A stretch of 64,000 bases of DNA. It comes from Shewanella schlegeliana. GTDB taxonomy: Bacteria > Pseudomonadota > Gammaproteobacteria > Enterobacterales > Shewanellaceae. Each line of letters starts with the position of its first letter. Positions within the stretch are counted from its first letter, which is position 1. Location: contig NZ_JAESVD010000008.1 in assembly GCF_016765635.1 (NCBI RefSeq), positions 62,001 through 126,000 on the forward strand. The letters are read 5' to 3'. Positions 9,594 through 19,103 of the stretch are shown here, one piece after another. The notes below the pieces were generated by a model. That model worked only from the letters and a program-made list of their open reading frames with translations. It was not told the DNA's origin and did no database searches. The position numbers and the translations under genes are program-made.

Positions 9594-9622
9594 AAAAAAC
9601 GCAGCCTATTGGCTGCGTTTTG
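9594..9622 (-). terminator. Terminator downstream of the Cys-rich protein gene
   Basis: A hairpin AAAACGCAGCC/GGCTGCGTTTT flanked by A and T runs, about 100 bp beyond the stop of the minus-strand gene at 9724-10179. The rest of the 9385-9723 gap shows no gene. Confidence 0.75.
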
Positions 9623-9723
9623 ACATTACTGAATGCCGTTTTAAAAAATCATTCTGTTAAATAACTTTTTAAACAATGTAAGGTGGGAAAAGTTGATGCT
9701 CTAAAATTAGCCAATGACAACAT

Positions 9724-10179
9724 CTATTGGCATTGACACCTAGCAGATGCTCCACACGGTTCTACCTTGGCAACAACACACTCGCCACTGCTACTGCCCT
9801 TACCCATACACCAAGCATTGCAGTCGAAAATGTCCGGATGCCCAGTATCATCTCTATGAGAGTGCAACACGCCTTTACCCGGGTTAGACTCCACCAGCAA
9901 ACCATTTGCTAAACAGGCTTCACCAAAACTCCTGCCATTAAAACTCCCCTCCTCATCAGTCGCCAAATGACAGCCAGCAATACCGGGAGCGACACCGTCA
10001 GTGTCTTTCCACCAAGTGGTTTCCCCTGCAACCCAATCAGTAGGTTTAAAAGTAAAGGTGCCTATAGCACCGGACTGTTCCTTAGCACCCTTCGATGGCG
10101 GCCCATCTGGTGTTTGTGCGTTTAACATTGAGGAGAAGATGATACAGATAAGCACACATACCTTTTTTAACAGACCCAT
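9724..10179 (-). CDS. Secreted cysteine-rich protein of unknown function
   Basis: A 151-residue protein with a clear signal peptide (about residues 1-21, ending MLNAQ). The mature chain has eight cysteines: AGCHLA, GEACLA, FDCNAWC, GECVV, EPCG and ARCQCQ at the extreme C-terminus. This suggests up to four disulfides. It also has an HSHRDDTGHPDIFDC stretch rich in His and Asp that could bind metal. No family is recognised. The spacing of the C-terminal cysteines recalls small disulfide-knotted extracellular domains, but nothing specific. It is monocistronic with its own terminator. Confidence 0.7.
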   Translation of the reverse strand: MGLLKKVCVLICIIFSSMLNAQTPDGPPSKGAKEQSGAIGTFTFKPTDWVAGETTWWKDTDGVAPGIAGCHLATDEEGSFNGRSFGEACLANGLLVESNPGKGVLHSHRDDTGHPDIFDCNAWCMGKGSSSGECVVAKVEPCGASARCQCQ

Positions 10180-10470
10180 TTTATGACCTCTTTACACATG
10201 CCTCTTTCTCATGACATAAGTCGTCAAGCTAACCATTAAACTCACTCATTGAAAGATTTCCCAAAAAAATAACGCTCAAAACTTAACCTGCAAACGTCAA
10301 ACATTCAAGATTACTAAAGTAACTATCATCTTTATCGATAAAGCACGCGACTAGCCACTCGCATACAAAAATGCTTAAGCAAGGGTCTCCATCAATATTA
10401 ATTTATGACTATGCTTTAAGCTGATGCCTGCAAAGAACTTATAGCGAGCCCATCTTAAGAGGGGAGAAAC

Positions 10471-12009
10471 ATGAAACCTATCATTGCCGATAATAAACCC
10501 ATAAAAGTCAGCCTAGAAAAGGGTAAAGAGTATTATTATTGTCGCTGCGGCCGCTCGAAAAGCCAGCCATTTTGTGATGGTTCCCATGCAGGTACTGAGT
10601 TTACACCTCTGGCATTTACTGCCGACAAAAGTGAAGATGCCTACCTGTGTCAGTGTAAACACAGTGCAAACCAACCTTTTTGTGATGGCTCACATGAACA
10701 GTTTTCTCAAGTGGATGTTGGCAAGCAAGCTCCAGAGGCTGCCCTAGCCGCCGATACCACTCCTCAAGCTAAAAATACAGCAGCAGAGCCAACCCTCGAG
10801 TATATCCATCAACTGGCGCGAGAGGGTTTATCTAAAGTGGGTCATCACGGCCCGATGACGGCGATGGGCGTTCCGCGTAACGAGCTACCACACTGGGATG
10901 ATTTACAATTGATGGTGGCGCAAATGGCAACCAAACCGTTAATGGAAGATGCCAAGGTAGCCACCGAGTTAATCATAGGCCCACAAGCAAGAAAGCCACT
11001 TAAGTTAGCAATTCCACTGTTCGTTTCGGATATGAGTTACGGCTCCCTATCAGAGGAAGCCAAAATCGCGCTCGCCCGTGGTGCCGAACTTGCAGGTACC
11101 GGGATCTGCTCTGGCGAGGGAGGCATGCTAATAGAAGAGAAAGCCGAAAACTCTCGTTACTTCTATGAACTTGCTAGTGCAAAGTTTGGCTATAAAGAGG
11201 CCTTACTTAACCAAGTGCAAAGTTTTCATTTTAAAGGCGGACAAGGGGCTAAAACAGGTACTGGCGGTCATCTACCCGCGAGCAAGAATGTGGGTAAAAT
11301 ATCTGAAGTTCGTGGCTTACCAGAGGGCACAGATGCCATCTCTCCTCCTACTTTTATAGACCTAAACAGTAGCGCCGACTTTAAGCGTTTTGCCGATAGA
11401 GTCCGAGAGGTTTCGGGGGGGATCCCCATAGGCTTTAAACTCAGTGCGAATCATATCGAACGCGATATTCAGTTCGCCCTCGACGCCAGTGCCGATTACA
11501 TCATACTGGACGGCCGAGGTGGTAGCACGGGCGCTGCACCTGAAATTTTTCGCAACCATATCAGCGTTCCTACCATTCCAGCGATTGCTAGAGCAAGGCG
11601 GTATCTTGAGCAGCAAGGTGAGAGTGGTCGAGTAACGCTAATCGCGACGGGAGGAATACGCACTCCTATCGACTTTGTTAAAGCGCTAGCCTTAGGTGCA
11701 GACGGAGTTGCAATATCGAATAGCGCAATCCAATCCATTGGCTGTGTTGCCGCGCGTATATGTAATACTAACAACTGTCCTGCAGGCATCGCCACTCAAG
11801 ATCCGCAGCTTCGAAAAAGGCTTAACATTGATAAATCAGCCAAACAGTTACAGAACTTTTTTGAAGCGTCAGTTCAACTGATGCAAGTGATGGCCCGTGC
11901 TTGTGGTCACAACGATTTGTGCCAGTTTAATAAAGATGATTTAGCCACCTGGCACATTGAGATGGCACGCTTAACAGGGGTTAAGTATTCCGGCTTCATG
12001 GCGCCTTAG
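10471..12009 (+). CDS. Glutamate-synthase-like FMN protein with two N-terminal CDGSH iron-sulfur domains
   Basis: The protein is 512 residues. Residues about 15-38 and 54-77 are two CDGSH iron-sulfur units (YYCRCGRSKSQPFCDGSH and YLCQCKHSANQPFCDGSH), each with the three Cys and one His that hold a 2Fe-2S cluster. Residues about 110-500 match the FMN/3Fe-4S core of glutamate synthase large subunit. Segments are LFVSDMSYGSLSEEAKIALA, SGEGGM, QGAKTGTGGHLPASK, ILDGRGGSTGA, GGIRTPIDFVKALALGADGV, and the cluster cysteines in CVAARICNTNNCPAGIATQ. The glutaminase domain is absent, so it is not a complete GOGAT. Probably an FMN- and Fe-S-dependent oxidoreductase; substrate unknown. An AGGGGAG ribosome site precedes the ATG. 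Confidence 0.88.
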   Translation: MKPIIADNKPIKVSLEKGKEYYYCRCGRSKSQPFCDGSHAGTEFTPLAFTADKSEDAYLCQCKHSANQPFCDGSHEQFSQVDVGKQAPEAALAADTTPQAKNTAAEPTLEYIHQLAREGLSKVGHHGPMTAMGVPRNELPHWDDLQLMVAQMATKPLMEDAKVATELIIGPQARKPLKLAIPLFVSDMSYGSLSEEAKIALARGAELAGTGICSGEGGMLIEEKAENSRYFYELASAKFGYKEALLNQVQSFHFKGGQGAKTGTGGHLPASKNVGKISEVRGLPEGTDAISPPTFIDLNSSADFKRFADRVREVSGGIPIGFKLSANHIERDIQFALDASADYIILDGRGGSTGAAPEIFRNHISVPTIPAIARARRYLEQQGESGRVTLIATGGIRTPIDFVKALALGADGVAISNSAIQSIGCVAARICNTNNCPAGIATQDPQLRKRLNIDKSAKQLQNFFEASVQLMQVMARACGHNDLCQFNKDDLATWHIEMARLTGVKYSGFMAP

Positions 12010-12069
12010 TCGTCCACTGAGTGCTAACCAATCTTTAGAAACATGATAAACGGTTAATACATTAGGTTT

Positions 12070-12105
12070 AAAAAAGCCCTGAGGAAAGCATCAGGGCTTT
12101 TTTAT
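12070..12105 (+). terminator. Bidirectional terminator between convergent genes
   Basis: AAAAAGCCCTGA/TCAGGGCTTTTTT hairpin between the CDGSH/GOGAT-like gene and the convergent HAD phosphatase gene. Confidence 0.85.
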
Positions 12106-12129
12106 TTAAGAGTGAATAGATACAAACCT

Positions 12130-12720
12130 TTATTGCGCTATTCCTCCCATAAAGGCTTTATCGGCCAGCGCTAACATGGCAAGATCTTCTTTGGTATCAC
12201 CGTAGGCGTAGATCTGGCTATAACGACTTAAATCAAACTCCTGTGATACCTTATAGGCCTTTGCCTCACAGCTACAGTCTCCAGTGCTGTAATAACCGCT
12301 ATAGCGATTGCCGTCAATTGCCATCTCACTGCAGATGAGTGAAATGCCCATCATCTGACACCAAGGTTTAAGGTATAGATCCAACGAGGCCGAAACCAAC
12401 ACTATGGTCGCGCCATCGGCTTGATGCTGTTTTAGGGTTTGCAGCATGTCGACTCTTAAACAGGAAGGAATAACATAGCGAGCATAAGCTTCACCTATCG
12501 CGGTGACCTTTTGTTCACTGCGCCCAACGAAGGCAAAAAAACTCACAAATGGCCTCAGCTTTCGCGCGGGGATAACCCCTAATTTATAAAGTAGATAGAG
12601 CGGCGACATAAACACTATGCCAAGTAAGAGGCGAAGTGGCGTTGCCGAATAGAGGATAAACTTGGTAAACATATCTTGATGGGTCAAGGTGCCATCAAAA
12701 TCAAACAACACTAGCTTCAA
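12130..12720 (-). CDS. HAD-IB family phosphatase (SerB-like)
   Basis: A 196-residue HAD-superfamily hydrolase of subfamily IB. Motif I is FDFDGTLTHQD near the N-terminus (nucleophile and acid/base Asp). Motif II is VLVSASLDLYL, and motif IV is YAYGDTKEDLAML. A hydrophobic stretch after motif I (LRLLLGIVFMSPLYLLYKLG) is common in this subfamily and may touch the membrane. Start TTG at 12720 has GGAG six bases upstream; the next possible start is a GTG. It lies about 50 bp downstream of the GlnD-type gene on the same strand and is probably cotranscribed. Substrate unknown, a small phosphomonoester by family. Confidence 0.85.
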   Translation of the reverse strand: MKLVLFDFDGTLTHQDMFTKFILYSATPLRLLLGIVFMSPLYLLYKLGVIPARKLRPFVSFFAFVGRSEQKVTAIGEAYARYVIPSCLRVDMLQTLKQHQADGATIVLVSASLDLYLKPWCQMMGISLICSEMAIDGNRYSGYYSTGDCSCEAKAYKVSQEFDLSRYSQIYAYGDTKEDLAMLALADKAFMGGIAQ

Positions 12721-12768
12721 GCCTATCTCCTAAGCAGCCAATACAATAGCGAGCTATTCTAACAGCTT

Positions 12769-15342
12769 TTAGGCGATCTCCTCCTCGATAATATCCACCA
12801 GCTTTAATTGCTCGTCATGACCAAAGACCGTTTTCTCGGCGTTCGAGACCATAAATACATTCTCGGTACATTCACCTAGGGTACTGATTTTTGCGGAGTG
12901 AATAACCAGATTACGCTCAGACAATAAATTACAGATCTGCTCTAGATAGATAGGGTCATCTAGGCTGTTCACCTTGAGTAAGGCACGGTTTTTCTTGGTC
13001 GTATGCAGCACGGTGACCACGGGTGGGCTATCGAAGTTTTTTAATGCTCTTGGCGTCATCAACTTTCTCGGCCTCTCGCGTCGCTCAATTGCACGGAAAA
13101 TTCGTTTGATGATCTGCTCAATACGCGGTTCATCATCAATGGGTTCATCCTTATGATCCAGCACCTTGATGATCTCCAATACTCGACCATCTTTAGTCTG
13201 CATCATCTGTGCATCTTTCACCTTAAGTTTTGAGCTAGCTAAGGTCTTAAACAGATCCACAAATAACTTGGCTCTGTCTTGGGTATAGACAAAGAGACTG
13301 GTAAAGCCATGGTCACTGTTCTGGCCTGCAAACACTCGGGTTGTCCCCGGCTCAGTGGTGAGAATATGCTGAGTGATCTCAACGATATCCGCTACCGAGT
13401 TACTACTAAAGAAGTTATTCGGTAGAGTATGCCAAAAGGCGCTCAGCCGCGTTTCATCTATCCCTTGTTGCAGCAATAGAGGTTTAGCATCGGCCTGGTT
13501 TTCACGAATAACGGTGCGAACCTCGAATATATTTTCAATCCCTTGCTTTAATGCATCACGGATCGCCATATACAAGAGCGTCAACTGGCTCTCCTGCCAA
13601 TCGTTCCAGTAACTCTCGTTGGTTGCCATCATATCCGCGATGGTAAATAGGAACAGCGCATTAAGCTTATCTTGTGAGCCTACGCTTTTAGCGAGATGTT
13701 TAATCACATCCGGCTCACTAATATCTTGGGTCTGAATCGCACTGATCAACAGGTTTTGGTTTGCAACTAACCAATAGATAAGCGAAGTCGTAGAGCCCTT
13801 TAGCAAGTGCTCTTCCGCTAGCTCTTTTGCTTGAATGGCGCTCAGCTCACTGTTTTCTATGGTTTGCTTACCTGAGAGATGGTGACACAGGGTTGCAAAC
13901 ACTAAGGCAAAGCGATTACTGATATTTTGATAAATCGTATAGGTAAGGCTGTTCTTCTTGTTGAGCGCGAAACTGTCGATATATTGAATCGCCTTAAAGG
14001 TATGCTCATCCACGGTAAAGGCGTTATGCATATCAAACTGCATCTGCCCTTCGATGGCATGCCACTGTGAGCAGTAGGCCGCTAACACGCCGTATCTATG
14101 CATCAGCCCCAAGCACTTTCGCAAACCCTTTGGGTGAGACAAGATGGCTAAAAATTCTTCTCGGCACCCTTGATAATCCTGAAGCTCACCGAGTAAACCA
14201 CGCCTAGTTTGCCTGAGCAGTCGCAGAGTTTTCGGCGCTATGCCTTCGATATTGTCATTCTCGGCAAGCAGTTTAAACATCCGCATGACTTGGCGTTTGT
14301 CGATGAAGGCCTGAGTAAATTTCACCTCAATGAGTCCATTGCAGACACTGAAGTATTTATCGATTGAGTCGAGGTTGCTGCGCTCAGTTTCATTTAAGGT
14401 GTCGAGCCTAAAAGAGTCACAGATGATCTGGTTTAGCTCTCGCACTCGGGTCATAGCCCTAAATAACTGGCGCATCATACGCTCAATGGCGAGCTGACTA
14501 TTGTCACCTTGGCCAAAATGCATAAATTCGGCCACAGCCGCCTGATGCTCAAATAGCAGTACATCTTGCGCAGACTGAGTTACACAGTGCAGAGCCCACC
14601 GAACTCGACAGATAAAGTCATAGGCCTCTAGCAGCTCATAGACTTCGTCTTGCTGTAAAAAGCCAATTGTTTTTAATGCGTTGGCATTGGCTAATGAAAA
14701 GTGTTTCTGTGCAATCCACATGATAGTGTGTACGTCGCGCAGACCACCAGGATTGTTCTTTAAGTTAGGTTCTAAATACAGCGCAGTATTTTGTGCTTTG
14801 TTATGTCGTTGCAGCTGCTCATCCATTTTAGCGTCGTAGAAGGACAAACTGGTCCACAACTCATCTTGATAGAGCTGCTCTTTAATGGATTGCGCATGTT
14901 TCTTGGAACCCACTAAACAGCGAATATCGAGCAGATTTGTCGCGATGGTAATATCTGATTTTGCAGACGCTATAGATTCAGAAAGTGTTCTTACGGTTTG
15001 ACCAATGTCTAAACCAAAATCCCAGAGGCGGGTGAGAAAGAGGGATAATTGTTCTTGCTGTTGCGGGGTTAACTCTTGTTCGACAATAATGGCTAAATCG
15101 ATATCCGACCTAGGGTGTAGTGCCCTTCGACCATATCCTCCCACCGCATTGAGTGACATTGAGGTATTATGCAGATGGTACATCTTCCACAGTGATACCA
15201 ACATCTCGTCTATATGCTTCGCCCGCCTTTTCAGCAAAGACTGCACTGGCAGGGTTAAAAACTGCTCGTTAAGCTTTTCATCAAAGGTTTTTATATGGAG
15301 CTTTAACTCCGAGATGGAGTTCAGATCCAATGCATTAGACAT
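12769..15342 (-). CDS. glnD: GlnD-type PII uridylyltransferase with degenerate HD domain
   Basis: The protein has 857 residues in the GlnD order. The nucleotidyltransferase is intact (NAVGGYGRRALHPRSDIDLAII near residue 67, then NLKNNPGGLRDVHTI). It is followed by a helical linker, an HD domain, and two C-terminal ACT domains. In the HD domain only the first histidine survives (TVDEHT, about residue 443). The usual HD pair reads HH (CHHLSGK, about 486-491), the GGDHS block reads TIENS, and the R-H-H-L-L segment reads ANQNLLIS. Uridylyl transfer to PII may remain, but uridylyl removal should be lost. The map-pyrH-side location typical of glnD is not seen here, so this could be a paralogue. Confidence 0.85.
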   Translation of the reverse strand: MSNALDLNSISELKLHIKTFDEKLNEQFLTLPVQSLLKRRAKHIDEMLVSLWKMYHLHNTSMSLNAVGGYGRRALHPRSDIDLAIIVEQELTPQQQEQLSLFLTRLWDFGLDIGQTVRTLSESIASAKSDITIATNLLDIRCLVGSKKHAQSIKEQLYQDELWTSLSFYDAKMDEQLQRHNKAQNTALYLEPNLKNNPGGLRDVHTIMWIAQKHFSLANANALKTIGFLQQDEVYELLEAYDFICRVRWALHCVTQSAQDVLLFEHQAAVAEFMHFGQGDNSQLAIERMMRQLFRAMTRVRELNQIICDSFRLDTLNETERSNLDSIDKYFSVCNGLIEVKFTQAFIDKRQVMRMFKLLAENDNIEGIAPKTLRLLRQTRRGLLGELQDYQGCREEFLAILSHPKGLRKCLGLMHRYGVLAAYCSQWHAIEGQMQFDMHNAFTVDEHTFKAIQYIDSFALNKKNSLTYTIYQNISNRFALVFATLCHHLSGKQTIENSELSAIQAKELAEEHLLKGSTTSLIYWLVANQNLLISAIQTQDISEPDVIKHLAKSVGSQDKLNALFLFTIADMMATNESYWNDWQESQLTLLYMAIRDALKQGIENIFEVRTVIRENQADAKPLLLQQGIDETRLSAFWHTLPNNFFSSNSVADIVEITQHILTTEPGTTRVFAGQNSDHGFTSLFVYTQDRAKLFVDLFKTLASSKLKVKDAQMMQTKDGRVLEIIKVLDHKDEPIDDEPRIEQIIKRIFRAIERRERPRKLMTPRALKNFDSPPVVTVLHTTKKNRALLKVNSLDDPIYLEQICNLLSERNLVIHSAKISTLGECTENVFMVSNAEKTVFGHDEQLKLVDIIEEEIA

Positions 15343-15743
15343 AATAAGGGCTCTTTTCCTATATCGCTAAACAACAAGTTCACACTAGCTTACGACTCAC
15401 TCATATTTAATGGCTAGTGACTAAACTTAGCCGCCTAAAAGATGATTCGAACTGGAGCTTCAACCGCAAAACAATAACAATTACAAGACTTTTTTTCAAC
15501 AAAACACGAAATAAAGCCTGTTCAAAAGCCTGAATCAACACAAGGTTTACCTGTAAATAACCGCTTAAATTGCAATCAACTCCAGCCCTTTAAAACGTTA
15601 AAAAAACTATCGACATTGATAACGAAACCCATTGAATAGGCACCATTAACAACATTTACCTGCAGCCTTTGATAGGGTACTCTCTGGAGCCATAGATACC
15701 TATAAACTGTAAATAAATTAGCGATAAGGTAAAGGTCGCCCCA
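15343..15743. other. Intergenic region, divergent promoters
   Basis: AT-rich 400-bp gap between the divergent GlnD-type gene and the hypothetical gene at 15744. No gene, repeat or clear operator was recognised. Confidence 0.4.
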
Positions 15744-16169
15744 ATGAAGCAAAAAATTGTGCTGGTTAAGAGTTATTTCGCCAAGATTAAAACGGATATG
15801 CGCGAAGAGATGTGGGCAGCTAAGCCAAAAACCTCAGACTTTGAATACTCCACCTGCAAGATTGATAGTGATAGACTCAATGCAGACCTGCAGCAGGCAC
15901 TCGAAACGCTAAACCAAGACGGTTATAAGGTGGTACAGATAACGCCAGTGACCTCTGGGGACTTTGCCTTTAAAGACCACTTCAGCGATCCACACCTACT
16001 CGGCAATGGGGTTACAACCGAGGGGGGCTACGGTTATGGCTTTTCTTACACGGATAGTTTGATTATTCTGGCAGAGCTTATTGCTGAAGCACCCAAGCAA
16101 CAAGTGGCAAATGAAAGCCTAGACAGTCCTATTCTAGATACCAATATTCCTACAGATGAGCTTAGCTAA
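15744..16169 (+). CDS. Hypothetical cytosolic protein
   Basis: A 141-residue protein with no signal peptide or membrane segment. The N-terminal part (IVLVKSYFAKIKTDMREEMW, then LNADLQQALETLNQDGYKVVQITPVTSGDFAF) reads as alternating strand and helix with a long central helix. A Gly/Tyr-rich stretch (TTEGGYGYGFSYTDSLIILAE) follows. Start is supported by AAAGGT upstream. I do not recognise the family. The segment with QDGYKVVQITPV recalls small DUF1737-like folds, but this is weak. It is convergent with the outer-membrane protein gene, with only 27 bp between stops. Confidence 0.7.
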   Translation: MKQKIVLVKSYFAKIKTDMREEMWAAKPKTSDFEYSTCKIDSDRLNADLQQALETLNQDGYKVVQITPVTSGDFAFKDHFSDPHLLGNGVTTEGGYGYGFSYTDSLIILAELIAEAPKQQVANESLDSPILDTNIPTDELS

Positions 16170-16196
16170 GCTCATTCATTCTTGGCTAATGTTTAA

Positions 16197-17297
16197 CTAG
16201 ACATTCTGAAACAGCATCTCAATGGTAAAGGTAAGGACAAACTGATTAACCCGCTCGGAAAATTCATCCTCTTTACTCCAATTGTATTCAGGCGTAATTG
16301 CAAAGAATAACCAGTTCCTAGCAAAATTTTGTCTGTAGGTCATACTGACACTGGCATTCTTAACGTAATGATAGGGTTCATCGACGCCATAGATGCTCGC
16401 CTGATAGCTCAGCGCCTGCTTGTTATTGATGTATTGATAGACTTTAACGCTAGAGCCAAACTCCCAACCATTGTCTCGATTCTCATATTGCGCCACCGCG
16501 CTCCAACGACCAACAAATGTCTCGTTAAAGGCATGCTCAATATCAAACTCGGTTGACTCACCCGTAACCTTCTTCTCTTGATACAGCTTTTGAGTCAATC
16601 GAGTCACTGTACTCTCTGAAAGAGGATAAGTGTAACGCCATCTCGCTTCGACCTTAGGCTTGAAATTCGCCTTAATATTGAAACTGACACGATCTTTGGC
16701 GTACCAATCATATCTAAGACCGATATCTCGTTCATTATTGTCATCTGGTGATCTAATAAAGGCGAACGGATCATCCTCCCCTGTCGAGTCTAAAATAAAC
16801 TTTAAGCGCTTGGTTACGCCAGGTAAATTTAATCTGGCATTGAGATTCGCTCGGTATTTGAACCCCTCTTTTTCGTAATAAGCAAAGTCGTTATACCAGC
16901 GCACAATGGTGCCTGCTCTGGCATCCTCTTCGACTCGCTCATCTACAAAAAAGCTATCGAACCAGATGGCGGGCTGACAGAATTTAGTGTTGAGGTAATC
17001 GAATGCTTTATCTATCGCTCCTTCCATCTGTGACTGGCTATAACAGGGATCATCTTCTGGTGTTAGCTTGGCTTCTACTGCTGCTGATTTAACTTCAATA
17101 TTCTTAGTTTCAGTCAGCCTAACTTCTGCAGACTTAGTCTTTTCAGGTTGAGCATCAACAGTGGAGTGCACTTCAGGCTTAACCTCTGCGCTCCTCGCTT
17201 CTTTAGGAGCACGCACAGGAGTATCCTCCCCATATGCTGGAGCAAGGTTTAAAGCTAAAACAGTAAATAACAACCACTTAGGTGACAAGCGATGCAC
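16197..17297 (-). CDS. Hypothetical outer-membrane beta-barrel protein
   Basis: A 366-residue protein with an N-terminal signal sequence (about 1-23, ending PAYGE). A Lys/Glu/Val-rich low-complexity linker follows (about 25-78, repeated EVK, SAEV and TKN-like units). The rest is rich in alternating aromatic strands (YRANLNARLNL, RVSFNIKANFK, NWLFFAITPEYNW) and ends in FTIEMLFQNV, consistent with an outer-membrane barrel. Two cysteines (DDPCYS and KFCQP) may form a disulfide. The start codon is GTG with only a weak ribosome site, so the N-terminus is less sure. No specific family is recognised. Confidence 0.7.
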   Translation of the reverse strand: MHRLSPKWLLFTVLALNLAPAYGEDTPVRAPKEARSAEVKPEVHSTVDAQPEKTKSAEVRLTETKNIEVKSAAVEAKLTPEDDPCYSQSQMEGAIDKAFDYLNTKFCQPAIWFDSFFVDERVEEDARAGTIVRWYNDFAYYEKEGFKYRANLNARLNLPGVTKRLKFILDSTGEDDPFAFIRSPDDNNERDIGLRYDWYAKDRVSFNIKANFKPKVEARWRYTYPLSESTVTRLTQKLYQEKKVTGESTEFDIEHAFNETFVGRWSAVAQYENRDNGWEFGSSVKVYQYINNKQALSYQASIYGVDEPYHYVKNASVSMTYRQNFARNWLFFAITPEYNWSKEDEFSERVNQFVLTFTIEMLFQNV

Positions 17298-17375
17298 TCA
17301 ACATATGACATTAATGTATCGAGATAGTACCATCCATTACATCAATTTTACATCTTGCGGTTCACTCGCCTAGCG

Positions 17376-18845
17376 TCATTCTTCTAGAGTCTGACTATCG
17401 ATAGAGTTCGGCGACCAGACAAACTGAGGTAGTTGAGTAAGATCTAAGCAGTCTCCTTGCTCGGCTATCACACTCTGACTCGGTGCTAAGCTAGGATCAG
17501 CATTCAACTGTGCTAACAACACTTTCTGCGCCTCAACCTCTCCATGCACTAAGATCACTGGTGGGGAGTCATTAAAATGTCGATACCAGTGCAACAACTC
17601 AGCTTGATCCGCATGAGCCGACAACCCTCCGACTGTATGCAACCTAGCAGCAACATTAACGCTTTCGCCACTGATGGTTAAGCTTTTAGCGCCATCGACC
17701 AAGAGTCGCCCAGGAGTACCCTGAGCCTGATAACCACAAATAATCACATCCGATAACGGGTTGGCTAAGTTATGTTCTAAATGGCAGCGAATACGACCTC
17801 CATTACACATGCCACTACCAGCAATAACGATCAAGCCTTGGTGAATATGATTCAGCTCCATCGACTCCTCAGTGGTATCGATAAAATCAACATTTGACAG
17901 TAGCGGGTGCTTACCCGGTGACATACGAGTAAAACGCTTAAAATCTTCATCCATTAGGCTATAGTTTTCTACATAGATCTGTGTCGCCCGAATTGCCATA
18001 GGGCTATCTAGGCAGATCCGCCAGCGAGAAAGATCCCACTCCTTGGCATGGAGGTGAAATAGATACAGCAGCTCCTGCGCTCTACCAACGGAAAATGCGG
18101 GCAGTAAAATATTGCCTCGACTCTGCTCAATGGTGCGGGCAAATATCGATTTGAGCTCTTCTAAGGTGTCATCCCAACTACGGTGCAACCTGTCGCCATA
18201 GGTGCTCTCCATCAGCACCAGATCGGCCTTATCGATTAGCGTGGGGTCATCGAGAATCGGCATCCCCTCTCGGCCTAGATCGCCACTAAAAACCAGCTTT
18301 TTACTATCAGCTCCTTGTCCCAGCCACAGCTCAACTACAGCTGAACCTAGAATATGCCCCGCATCGGATAAACAGACTTTAAGCTGGGAGGTAACTTGCG
18401 TCCTCTCACCATAATCAAGCGCCACAAATTGCTGCATTACGCGATCAACATCGGCTTCATCAAAGAGTGGTTCTAGCAAAGGTAAGTCATTCTTTGCCCG
18501 TTTCTTGTTAAGTCTTTCAGTATCTCGAGCCTGCAACATAGCTGCATCTTTTAGCATCACACCACAAAGCTCAACGGTGGCCTTCTGACTATAGATGGGC
18601 CCCGTAAATCCTGATTTAACCAACAAAGGTAGCCGACCTGAATGATCGATATGGGCGTGACTCAGTACCACAGCATGGATCTGAGATGGAGTGAAGAAAA
18701 AGGGCTCATGGTTGCGCAACACATCGGCCTTACTGCCTTGGATCAGACCGCAGTCGAGCAGTACTTGGCATCCATCAATATTGAGTAGATGACAAGAACC
18801 AGTCACCTCTTGTGCCGCGCCGAGAAAAGAGAGAGTCATCTGCAT
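17376..18845 (-). CDS. Beta-CASP metallo-beta-lactamase-fold RNase-like protein
   Basis: A 489-residue cytosolic protein of the RNA-specificity-factor type (MBL plus beta-CASP). Segments include FLGAAQEVTGSCHLL at the start, the metal motif SHAHIDHSGRLP, a further metal histidine in DAGHILGSAVVEL, and FSGDLGREGMPIL. The beta-CASP segment follows with SPMAIRATQIY and IAGSGMCNGGRIRCHLEHNL. Closing motifs are GGLSAHADQAELLHW and ILVHGE. All expected zinc ligands are visible. Likely processes or degrades RNA; the target is unknown. Such genes are widespread single-copy accessories in proteobacteria. It is not in an obvious operon. Confidence 0.9.
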   Translation of the reverse strand: MQMTLSFLGAAQEVTGSCHLLNIDGCQVLLDCGLIQGSKADVLRNHEPFFFTPSQIHAVVLSHAHIDHSGRLPLLVKSGFTGPIYSQKATVELCGVMLKDAAMLQARDTERLNKKRAKNDLPLLEPLFDEADVDRVMQQFVALDYGERTQVTSQLKVCLSDAGHILGSAVVELWLGQGADSKKLVFSGDLGREGMPILDDPTLIDKADLVLMESTYGDRLHRSWDDTLEELKSIFARTIEQSRGNILLPAFSVGRAQELLYLFHLHAKEWDLSRWRICLDSPMAIRATQIYVENYSLMDEDFKRFTRMSPGKHPLLSNVDFIDTTEESMELNHIHQGLIVIAGSGMCNGGRIRCHLEHNLANPLSDVIICGYQAQGTPGRLLVDGAKSLTISGESVNVAARLHTVGGLSAHADQAELLHWYRHFNDSPPVILVHGEVEAQKVLLAQLNADPSLAPSQSVIAEQGDCLDLTQLPQFVWSPNSIDSQTLEE

Positions 18846-19001
18846 CGCAATCTTCCTTAAAAGGCACCTTAATCCCCTTTACTATAGTGTTAATAAAGGT
18901 TGAGTCATCTCTGGTGCTTATGCTTAAAAGATATACCCTGAAATTGATTCCGACTAGTTGAAGTGTAAAAATATCTTACCGATAACGTGGCGACATAAAA
19001 A

Positions 19002-19068
19002 AAGCAGGAATAACATAATTATCCTGCTTATAAAATGGGAGCTTAGAGGTGAGCCCAAGTGTGGGCTC
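19002..19068 (-). terminator. Terminator(s) downstream of the porin
   Basis: Two hairpins lie beyond the porin stop. One is GAGCCCA/TGGGCTC at 19051-19068. The other is AAGCAGGATAA/TTATCCTGCTT at 19002-19029, with a T run on the minus strand, giving a good rho-independent terminator. Confidence 0.75.
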
Positions 19069-19103
19069 AATGCGACTCTGTTAGGCTTTATGCCTAGTTT
19101 TAC

